In this document: positions 6,426 through 12,584 of the stretch, in pieces
Layout of the letters: each line of letters begins with the position of its first letter
Position numbering within the stretch: position 1 is the first letter of the stretch
Source of the DNA: Syntrophobacterales bacterium
GTDB lineage: Bacteria; Desulfobacterota; Syntrophobacteria; BM002
DNA: 15,834 nucleotides
Direction: 5' to 3'
Assembly (NCBI GenBank): GCA_030613915.1
Contig: JAUWKY010000007.1
Location: 1 to 15,834, forward strand
Made by a program: the position numbers and the translations under genes
Notes under the pieces: model-generated
The model's input: only the letters and a program-made list of their open reading frames with translations
What the model was told of the DNA's origin: nothing
Databases searched by the model: none

Positions 6426-8498
6426 CTATGCCGGGGCGGGAGCGTCAGTTCGCGGCCTCCTCGGCCGTTGCATCAGGTATATCACTCCAAACACTGCAAG
6501 GCCTATGAGGTACATCCAGAAACGCTTCTCATGGGCAACTCCAAGCCAACTGGCAATCGCATCCGGCCGCATCAAAATGAAGGTGACAGCCAACAGCAGG
6601 GGTACTTCGTAGAACCTGTTTTTTGTCAGCATCCACCCTTGAGTAGCCGAGGCGAAAGCGAAGTTGCCCATGCAAGCCATGGCAAAAATCAACAGCCCTG
6701 CCGGCCAGCTCGTGATATTGTGCAAGATGAGATCACTGTTGAAAATGAACATGAAGGGCAAAATGGCCGTGCGGATATCGTACATGAACCCCTGAATGCC
6801 CGTAGCGATGGGGTCCGATTTGGCGATGGCGGCGGCCGCGTAGGCAGCCAGACCCACAGGCGGCGTGTCGTCAGCCAGAATGCCGAAATAGAAACAAAAC
6901 AGATGAGCAGACATCAACGGCACGATAAAATCGTACATGCCGCCGATCTCAACAATAGCCGGTGCTGTGAGTGAGGCCATAACAATGTAGGTGGCGGTGG
7001 TGGGCAGTCCCATGCCGATGACCAGGCTGGCAAGGGCCGCGATGATCAGCAGCAGATAGATGTTGCCCCCGGAGAGGGTATCGATGATCTGAGTGATAAG
7101 GCCTCCCAGACCCATGGCCACCACCCCGACGATGATACCGGCGGCGGCCGTGGCCAGGGCCACGGAAACCATATTCCTGCCACCCGCTGCCAGCGATGCA
7201 AAGATATCAACCACACTCTGCTTGAAGGCGGCGCCAATGGGTTCCTTTTTCAGATAGGCTTTAACCGGATTCTGAAGGAGCATAACCGCAGCCATGGCCC
7301 AGATGGCATGAAAGGCGGCCAGCTCGGGTGAGTGCCGTACTACTATCAATTCATAGAGCAGCAGTATCATGGGAATGAGGTAGTGGGCGCCGCCAAGTAG
7401 CGTTTTAAAAAATGGCGGCAATTCTGCCCGCGGTATGCCCCTTAAGCCCAGCTTGGAGGCCTCGATGTGGGTGATGTAAAAGAGAGCCGCGTAGGAGGCA
7501 AAGGCAGGGATTGCTGCTGCCTTGATCACCGCGATGTAGGGGACGTTGACATACTCGGCAATAATGAAGGCCGCCGCTCCCATGATGGGGGGGGCGAGCT
7601 GACCGTCGGTGCTGGCCGCCACCTCCACGGCAGCAGCCTTTGTGGCAGGATATCCCACCTTTTTCATCAAGGGTATGGTGAAAGTGCCGGTAGTAACAAT
7701 ATTGGCGATGCTTGAGCCGGATACCAGGCCGGTCAACCCGCTGCCCACAAAGGCAGCCTTGGCCGGCCCCCCCTTGAAGCCCCCCCGAAGACTCAAGGCC
7801 AGAGCGATGAAATATCTGCCCGCCCCCGCCTTGTCCAGCATGGCCCCGAAGAGAACAAACAGGAAAACAATGGTGGCCGAAACATCCAAGGGGATACCGT
7901 AGATGCCTTCGGTGGACATGGTCATCTGGCCTACGAATCGCTCCAAGGAAACACCCTTGAAGGCAATGAGGTCAGGCATATGGGGCCCTAAAAAAGAGTA
8001 AGCGATAAAGGCGGTGGCAATGGCAGGAAGCGCCGGGCCGATCACTCGACGCGCGGCCTCCAGGAGCAGGATTGTCAGGGCCACCCCGACAACTAGATCG
8101 CGGGTGTTAGGGTCACCATAGCGCTCGATGATCCCACCAAAGTCAATCATAATATACATGGCTGAAAGGGCAGCAATGATGCCGATTACATAGTCCAGGA
8201 CAGGAATTTTGTCGGTGGCAGAGAGGAATTTGAGGCCAAAACGTGTTTTCTTGAAAAAAGGATAGTTCAAAAAAACAATCAGCAGGGCAAAACCAAGGTG
8301 GATGGCCCGGATAAATACGGTGTCCAGAATGAGCCAACTGGCGATTGACAACTGAAAAAATGACCAGATTACTGCGATGGTGGGAATGACGTACTTGGAA
8401 GGTCCGCTTGGTAGCCTACCGACCCCTTCTTCTTCCTCGGCCAGCTTCCTTGCCAGTTCTAGCCCCTCTTCCTCTTCGTGCTTTTCAATGTCACTCAT
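6426..8498 (-). CDS. TRAP transporter fused permease (4TM plus 12TM), first copy
   Basis: This 690-residue inner-membrane protein is the permease next to the TAXI receptor, so the two most likely form one uptake system. A glutamate-rich cytoplasmic N terminus (residues 1-30) precedes the DctQ-like helices (about 35-170). The DctM-like core carries GLTGLVSGSSIANIVTTG (254-271), ASTDGQLAPPIMGAAAF (295-311), GMGLPTTATYIVMA (495-508) and ILADDTPPVGLAAYAAAAIA (540-559). Further hydrophobic segments follow to the basic C terminus. I chose the ATG at 8498 because AGGTG lies 6 bases upstream; a GTG at 8507 overlaps that site. The gene holds three C homopolymers on the coding strand: C8 (7587-7594), C7 (7767-7773) and C7 (7780-7786). 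Its paralogue lies two genes downstream; the similarity is strong in protein but moderate in DNA, so the duplication is not recent. The substrate is unknown. Confidence 0.95.
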   Translation of the reverse strand: MSDIEKHEEEEGLELARKLAEEEEGVGRLPSGPSKYVIPTIAVIWSFFQLSIASWLILDTVFIRAIHLGFALLIVFLNYPFFKKTRFGLKFLSATDKIPVLDYVIGIIAALSAMYIMIDFGGIIERYGDPNTRDLVVGVALTILLLEAARRVIGPALPAIATAFIAYSFLGPHMPDLIAFKGVSLERFVGQMTMSTEGIYGIPLDVSATIVFLFVLFGAMLDKAGAGRYFIALALSLRGGFKGGPAKAAFVGSGLTGLVSGSSIANIVTTGTFTIPLMKKVGYPATKAAAVEVAASTDGQLAPPIMGAAAFIIAEYVNVPYIAVIKAAAIPAFASYAALFYITHIEASKLGLRGIPRAELPPFFKTLLGGAHYLIPMILLLYELIVVRHSPELAAFHAIWAMAAVMLLQNPVKAYLKKEPIGAAFKQSVVDIFASLAAGGRNMVSVALATAAAGIIVGVVAMGLGGLITQIIDTLSGGNIYLLLIIAALASLVIGMGLPTTATYIVMASLTAPAIVEIGGMYDFIVPLMSAHLFCFYFGILADDTPPVGLAAYAAAAIAKSDPIATGIQGFMYDIRTAILPFMFIFNSDLILHNITSWPAGLLIFAMACMGNFAFASATQGWMLTKNRFYEVPLLLAVTFILMRPDAIASWLGVAHEKRFWMYLIGLAVFGVIYLMQRPRRPRTDAPAPA

Positions 8499-8586
8499 TG
8501 GGATCACCTGACTTTTGGGGGGTTCTTTACGTCATTTGGGCAAAACAACCTTTCGAGTTTTTCTGATCCTAGCTGGTGCATGATTG

Positions 8587-8697
8587 GCAGATTGGACTAT
8601 TGGATTATTGGAATAATGGGATAAGGGATCAAAAGAGGGACAAATCAAACTGATTGGGCGTTTCCCGCCACATCCATCATTCCAGTATTCCATTACC
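8587..8697. repeat. inverted pair of degenerate 8-bp tandem arrays
   Basis: The left array (8587-8626) reads GCAGATTG, GACTATTG, GATTATTG, GAATAATG, GGATAAGG. The right array (8674-8697) reads CCATCATT, CCAGTATT, CCATTACC, which is the reverse complement of the same ANTANTGG-like unit. The two face each other across 47 bases. They lie in the 290-base spacer between the TAXI receptor and the first permease, which otherwise holds only the hairpin at 8756-8780 and the permease ribosome site. Confidence 0.5.
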
Positions 8698-8755
8698 CCA
8701 ACATTCGAAACTGAGAATCCACCTGATGGGTGTGAAATTCGAGGTTTGAAACGAC

Positions 8756-8780
8756 AGGCGGCGGGAATGTCCCGCCGCCT
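8756..8780 (-). terminator. GC-rich hairpin just after the TAXI receptor gene
   Basis: AGGCGGCGGGA (8756-8766) pairs perfectly with TCCCGCCGCCT (8770-8780) around a 3-base loop. It begins 8 bases after the receptor stop codon. On the minus strand the following bases (GTCGTTTC) are not a good U tract, so it is more likely a 3'-end stabiliser or a partial terminator than a full one. Such a hairpin between a periplasmic receptor and its permease is a common way to keep receptor message in excess. Confidence 0.6.
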
Positions 8781-8788
8781 TGTACTTA

Positions 8789-9781
8789 TTATTTCAGGTA
8801 CTTATCCAAGCCAGATTCCTTGTAATACTTCATGGCGCCCGGGTGAATTGGTGCCGACATACCTTCAAGCATGTTCTGCTTGGTCAGAACCTGGTAGGCC
8901 GGATGCAGCTTCTTGAAGGATTCGAAGTTGTCGAAAACCTCCTTGGTGATGGCGTAAACCATCCGATCAGGCACCTTGGCCGAAGTGACGAAGGTGGCCT
9001 TCACACCAAAGGTCTGCACGTCTTTGGTGTTGGTGGAACCCGGATAGAGTTTGATCGGGATGACAGCCTTGGCGTAGTAAGGATACTTTTTCAGCAGCTT
9101 ATCCACCTTGGTGATGGAGACAAAGTGGACCTTTCTCCTGCCGGCGGTGGCCTCTTTGATGGCGCCACTGGGGTGACCCACGGTGTAAAAGAAAGCATCA
9201 ATACGGCCGTCTTGGAGCAAACCGGGAGCCTCAGCCGCCTTGACCCCCTCTGCCTTCAGGTCTTTTTTGTAGTTGATACCGGCATTGGTCAAGCCATCAA
9301 TGGAGTTCTGTCGCTGACCGGAGCCTGGGTTGCCGATGTTGACCCTTTTACCCCTGAGGTCATTGATCGATTTGATCCCGGCATCATCCGCGGCCACCAG
9401 GGTTATGGATTCCGGATGGATGGTGAATACGGCCCGGAGATCTTTCTGGGGGCCTTTCTCCTTCCATTCAGCCAGCCCTTTCATGGCCTGGAACTGACGG
9501 TCGGACTGCACCACGCCGAATTCCAGGTCACCGGCCATAATCGCATTGACGTTAAAGACCGAGCCACCAGTGGATTCCACTGTGCAGCGAATACCGTAGA
9601 CTTTTCTTTTCTTGTTGACGATTCTGCAAATGGCGCCGCCGGTGGGATAATAAACTCCGGTAATACCGCCGGTTCCAATGGTGACGAAGGTCATCTTGGC
9701 CACCACGGGAGTTGGGCTCACCATGAGCCCGAGCGCCAGACAAATGGTTGCGATTAGAGTAAGTAAGCCAATTCTCTTCAT
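8789..9781 (-). CDS. TRAP transporter solute receptor, TAXI family
   Basis: This 330-residue periplasmic binding protein captures the solute for a TRAP permease. A Sec signal peptide (MKR, hydrophobic core, cut likely after PVVA at residue 28) precedes a typical TAXI mature part. That begins with FVTIGTGGITGVYYPTGGAI (32-51) and continues with a TVESTGGSVFNVNAI-like segment, DLEFGVVQSD, the SITLVAADDAGIKSINDLRG hinge region and GKRVNIGNPGSGQR. Length is usual for the family. The ATG at 9781 has AGGAG 7 bases upstream. A hairpin after the stop codon probably favours receptor message over permease message. The gene heads the minus-strand transport locus. TAXI receptors have few known ligands, so the solute (amino acids and other organic anions are candidates) is not assigned. 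Confidence 0.95.
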   Translation of the reverse strand: MKRIGLLTLIATICLALGLMVSPTPVVAKMTFVTIGTGGITGVYYPTGGAICRIVNKKRKVYGIRCTVESTGGSVFNVNAIMAGDLEFGVVQSDRQFQAMKGLAEWKEKGPQKDLRAVFTIHPESITLVAADDAGIKSINDLRGKRVNIGNPGSGQRQNSIDGLTNAGINYKKDLKAEGVKAAEAPGLLQDGRIDAFFYTVGHPSGAIKEATAGRRKVHFVSITKVDKLLKKYPYYAKAVIPIKLYPGSTNTKDVQTFGVKATFVTSAKVPDRMVYAITKEVFDNFESFKKLHPAYQVLTKQNMLEGMSAPIHPGAMKYYKESGLDKYLK

Positions 9782-9856
9782 AAGATTTCTCCTATCTCTT
9801 GAGGTTGGACGAATAGAACACTAGTTGACCCCATGAATTAGCGGTCTCACCTCCTT
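9778..9856 (-). promoter_or_regulatory. strong orphan ribosome site and possible 18-residue leader frame before the TAXI gene
   Basis: On the minus strand a ten-base perfect anti-Shine-Dalgarno match, AAGGAGGTGA (9856-9847), lies about 65 bases before the TAXI start, which has its own AGGAG. An ATG at 9834 opens an 18-codon frame, MGSTSVLFVQPQEIGEIL, whose TGA overlaps the TAXI ATG as ATGA, the usual form for translational coupling. The spacing from AGGAGG to this ATG (15 bases) is too long to be comfortable, and the peptide resembles nothing I know. Confidence 0.25.
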
Positions 9857-9936
9857 CCATCAGGGCCTTTTTCGTATTAGTGACAGATGATTGATATCTT
9901 AGCGTTTCTACAGAGGGAATACTTTAGCGAATCCCC

Positions 9937-9971
9937 ATTGGGGGAACGTAGCGTTCGACGCTGCCCCCAAT
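9937..9971. repeat. compound hairpin
   Basis: ATTGGGGG (9937-9944) pairs with CCCCCAAT (9964-9971). Inside it, AGCGT (9950-9954) pairs with ACGCT (9958-9962) around a 3-base loop. Neither strand has a U tract after it. It lies upstream of the TAXI gene and could affect the leader RNA if transcription starts further right. Confidence 0.4.
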
Positions 9972-10142
9972 CTTACCCATGTAGCTGTTGATGTCAAGTA
10001 TAAACAGGGATATGGGGCGGAGGCTAAACTGAGAAAAATTGTTTAGATTCTTACCATTAGGCAAAATTCGGCGGCAGTAAAGTATCGCAAGTAACATGGA
10101 AGTGAGACAGATAATTGGTATCAGTTCCAAGGACGTATTACA

Positions 10143-10188
10143 TTTTTCTTTGTACTCTTGGTGATCTCTGTGGTTTAATCTCCTTTCC
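10143..10188. repeat. fragment resembling a CTCTGTGGTTAAT-type dispersed repeat
   Basis: The stretch containing CTTTGTACTCTTGGTGATCT and then CTGTGGTTTAATCTCC closely resembles a pyrimidine/GT-rich intergenic repeat that I recall from many environmental bacterial genomes. Assignment is from memory of the pattern; copy number in this genome is unknown. Confidence 0.35.
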
Positions 10189-10220
10189 CATTGAACCACA
10201 TTCGGCTCGCATCGCAACCA

Positions 10221-10250
10221 GCTGGATACCGGATCTCGTCCGGCATGACG
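10221..10250. repeat. short palindromic dispersed repeat (CCGGA-n5-TCCGG type)
   Basis: CCGGA (10229-10233) and TCCGG (10239-10243) form a hairpin within CTGGATACCGGATCTCGTCC followed by GGCATGACG. This closely resembles the CTGGATTCCGGATCAAGTCC family of intergenic palindromes that I recall from many proteobacterial genomes. Confidence 0.45.
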
Positions 10251-10305
10251 ATTCTTATGGTTTTTGGGCTTCTTACATATCCTGTTAAGGGTGATTCTAT
10301 ATAAT

Positions 10306-10342
10306 TTTAGGCATTTTAGTTCACTTTAGACATTTTAGACAT
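10306..10342. repeat. degenerate 9-bp tandem repeat upstream of kdsB
   Basis: Units are TTTAGGCAT, TTTAGTTCA (plus one C), TTTAGACAT and TTTAGACAT. The last two are exact copies. The AT-rich array ends about 80 bases before the kdsB start and could overlap its promoter. Confidence 0.55.
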
Positions 10343-10420
10343 TTGCTGGCGGGCTTTACCTGTCCCCAGGGCGAAGGCGGATGGCCGCCCGCGAAACAAC
10401 AGTCACCGCAAGGGTATCTT

Positions 10421-11173
10421 ATGGCAGACGTGGTCGGTATTATTCCAGCCCGTTACGATGCAAAGCGCTTACCTGGTAAGCCATTGGCTTTGATCCAGGA
10501 CCGTCCCATGATTCAACACGTTTACGAGCGTGCCGCCAGAGCGGCCAGCCTTCAACGACTGGTGGTGGCCACGGATGACTCACGCATTCAGAAGGCGGTT
10601 GCCCGCTTCGATGGAGAAGTACTCATGACTTCGGGTGATCATAAGAGCGGCACGGATCGGGTTGCTGAGGCAGCTCGCCAATTGATGCTTTCTGACCATA
10701 CCATTGTGGTGAATATTCAGGGGGATGAACCCCTGCTCCGGACTGAAATGATTGACAGTCTTGTCGATACTCTTAAGGCGAAGGGTGAGGTGGACATGGC
10801 CACCCTTGCACACCCTGGCACAGATAGCAATGATTTCCATGACCCCGCAGTTGTCAAAGTCGTCCTGGACTCTGAAGGCCGGGCTCGCTATTTTTCCCGA
10901 ACCCCAATTCCAACCCCTCGTGAGGCATCGTCTGCGCCGCAGTACTATAAACACCTCGGCTTCTACGGATACCGCAATGGCTTTTTGCAGGAGTTTACCA
11001 AGCTTTCTCCGGGTGTTTTGGAAAGGCAGGAAAAGCTAGAACAACTTCGCGCTTTGGAGCACGGCTTCCGCATATCTGTGGTCATCACCCCTCATGATTC
11101 CGTAAGTGTAGACACGCCTGAAGATCTCGCCCTGGTCCGAAATATCGTGGAACAACAGCACCGAAGAGGCTAA
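10421..11173 (+). CDS. kdsB: 3-deoxy-manno-octulosonate cytidylyltransferase (CMP-KDO synthetase)
   Basis: KdsB couples CTP and KDO to make CMP-KDO in the cytoplasm, the activated sugar for the lipopolysaccharide inner core, so the cell should have an LPS outer membrane. The 250-residue product matches E. coli KdsB (248 residues) end to end. The nucleotide-binding signature PARYDAKRLPGKPL is at 9-22, ATDD at 50-53, DHKSGTDRVAEAA at 73-85 and NIQGDEP at 98-104. VVKVVLDSEGRARYFSR, HLGFYGYR and the C-terminal VDTPEDL follow. The ATG at 10421 has AAGGG 6 bases upstream and starts at the conserved strand; an upstream in-frame start at 10343 adds 26 residues unlike the family and lies at the edge of a tandem repeat. 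The next gene on the strand is carA, 167 bases on, rather than the pyrG or kdsA neighbours often seen. Confidence 0.95.
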   Translation: MADVVGIIPARYDAKRLPGKPLALIQDRPMIQHVYERAARAASLQRLVVATDDSRIQKAVARFDGEVLMTSGDHKSGTDRVAEAARQLMLSDHTIVVNIQGDEPLLRTEMIDSLVDTLKAKGEVDMATLAHPGTDSNDFHDPAVVKVVLDSEGRARYFSRTPIPTPREASSAPQYYKHLGFYGYRNGFLQEFTKLSPGVLERQEKLEQLRALEHGFRISVVITPHDSVSVDTPEDLALVRNIVEQQHRRG

Positions 11174-11252
11174 CCATTATTCTAAGTTTAGCTGTCCATG
11201 AAGGAGCAAAAATTAGCCCCACTGAAAAGGTTTTCTTGCCCGTCTAAAATGC

Positions 11253-11281
11253 TTGCCTTACCTTATCAAAACGATTATGTT
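11253..11281 (+). promoter_or_regulatory. possible promoter for carAB
   Basis: TTGCCT (11253-11258) and TATGTT (11276-11281) are separated by 17 bases, each matching four of six consensus bases. They lie in the 167-base kdsB-carA spacer, about 60 bases before the carA start. I see no attenuator or terminator in this spacer. Confidence 0.25.
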
Positions 11282-11340
11282 GATTGACTCGTGAGCCCGG
11301 TCTTCGCACAGCCGATAAGGTACTGAGGTAACGTTCCACC

Positions 11341-12501
11341 ATGGCAAGTTTCAACCAACCCCGCGCCACCCTGGTTTTGGAGGACGGCAGGACATTTTAT
11401 GGGCAGACCTTCACCGCCCAGGGCGAGACCCTGGGTGAAGTGGTCTTCAATACTGCCATGACGGGTTACCAGGAAGTGCTTACCGACCCATCTTACAAGG
11501 GCCAGATAGTCTCCATGACCTATCCCCTCATTGGTAATTATGGGATTAACAATGAAGATATGGAATCGGTAGCAATTCAAGTTGAGGGGTTCATAGTCCG
11601 CGAGTACCTGCCCTATCCCAGTAATTGGCGAAGCCAGAAGAGCCTCAAGAAGTTCTTGGATGAGGGGCAAGTCCTAGGCATTGAGTCCATTGACACCAGG
11701 GCCCTCACAAAACACATTCGCACCGCGGGTGCCATGAAGGGCATTATTGCAACTGGGGATAGAGATCCTGAGGAACTGTTGCAGAGGGTGCAGGGTTATC
11801 CCGGCTTGGTGGGTCGTGACCTGGTTGAAAAAGTCACCACCCCATCTCCTTTCCTCTGGGATGGAGAGAGGCGGCCGCTCCCCTGGAAGTCTGGAATGAC
11901 AGGAGCCGATGTCTGGCCAGACCGCAGTCATCCTTTCAAAGTTGTAGCCCTGGATTACGGCATCAAATACGCCATCCTTCGCCATCTGGCTGGCCGCGAC
12001 TGCCACACCATCGTCCTACCAGCCCAGGCTGAGCCAGCCGACATCCTGGCCCTTGAGCCGGACGGCCTCTTTCTGTCCAACGGACCGGGAGATCCTGCAG
12101 CCGTTACCTACGCCATCAACACGGTTCGCCTTCTTTTGCCTGAACTCCCCATTTTCGGCATCTGTTTGGGCCACCAGCTCTTAGGATTAGCCATGGGCGG
12201 CACAACCTTCAAGCTCAAGTTCGGTCACCGGGGTAGCAACCAGCCGGTGAAAGACCTGCTCACCGGCAAGGTGGAAATCACCTCGCAGAACCATGGCTTC
12301 TGTGTGGATATCAATTCACTCAAGGGTAAAGATGTGGAACTCACCCACATTAACCTCAATGACCAGACTCTTGAAGGTATGCGGCACCGGAAACTGCCCA
12401 TCTATTCAGTCCAATACCACCCGGAGGCCTCACCCGGCCCCCATGACGCTACTTATCTCTTCGATGACTTCCTTACCCTTATGCAGAGAAAAACTTGGTA
12501 A
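11341..12501 (+). CDS. carA: carbamoyl phosphate synthase small subunit (glutaminase)
   Basis: CarA splits glutamine and passes ammonia through a tunnel to CarB, which makes carbamoyl phosphate for pyrimidine and arginine synthesis. The 386-residue length is normal. The CarA-specific N-terminal domain (ATLVLEDGRTFYG, FNTAMTGYQEVLTDPSY, GIESIDTRALTKHIR) fills about residues 8-130. The class I glutamine amidotransferase domain begins near KVVALDYGIK and has SNGPGDP, GICLGHQ with nucleophile C275, and QYHPEA with H360 and E362, so the catalytic triad is intact. The ATG at 11341 has only a weak GAGG 13 bases upstream, but the conserved N terminus leaves no better choice. The carB gene follows 83 bases later, so the two are very likely one transcription unit. 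Confidence 0.97.
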   Translation: MASFNQPRATLVLEDGRTFYGQTFTAQGETLGEVVFNTAMTGYQEVLTDPSYKGQIVSMTYPLIGNYGINNEDMESVAIQVEGFIVREYLPYPSNWRSQKSLKKFLDEGQVLGIESIDTRALTKHIRTAGAMKGIIATGDRDPEELLQRVQGYPGLVGRDLVEKVTTPSPFLWDGERRPLPWKSGMTGADVWPDRSHPFKVVALDYGIKYAILRHLAGRDCHTIVLPAQAEPADILALEPDGLFLSNGPGDPAAVTYAINTVRLLLPELPIFGICLGHQLLGLAMGGTTFKLKFGHRGSNQPVKDLLTGKVEITSQNHGFCVDINSLKGKDVELTHINLNDQTLEGMRHRKLPIYSVQYHPEASPGPHDATYLFDDFLTLMQRKTW

Positions 12502-12584
12502 TGTGCCGTAATCTTCGGAGATTGGCGTGGTATTAATTCACTCAAGGGAGTCATGAAGAACTAACCTCAGTTTAACCAAAGTCT

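Larger units (their letters stand above)
9857..10420. other. long divergent intergenic region without a convincing gene
   Basis: This stretch separates the minus-strand transport locus from plus-strand kdsB and must hold both promoters, but I cannot pick a convincing -10/-35 pair for either. A 97-codon minus-strand frame exists (9924-10217) but has no recognisable domain and runs through repeat-like sequence. Contents listed separately are a hairpin (9937-9971), two pieces like widespread dispersed repeats (10143-10188, 10221-10250) and a 9-bp tandem repeat (10306-10342). Confidence 0.6.

Noticed and set aside
9924..10217. 97-codon minus-strand reading frame in the TAXI-kdsB spacer
   Set aside because: No recognisable domain, no good ribosome site, and it crosses the hairpin and a dispersed-repeat-like stretch, as expected of a chance frame.
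11198..11287. 29-codon plus-strand frame (MKEQKLAPLK...) between kdsB and carA
   Set aside because: No ribosome site upstream of its ATG, no familiar sequence, and no attenuator-like hairpins; probably chance.
12313..12548. 14-base direct repeat AATTCACTCAAGGG in carA (12313-12326) and the carA-carB spacer (12535-12548)
   Set aside because: About one such exact pair is expected by chance in a window this size, and nothing around it suggests duplication.
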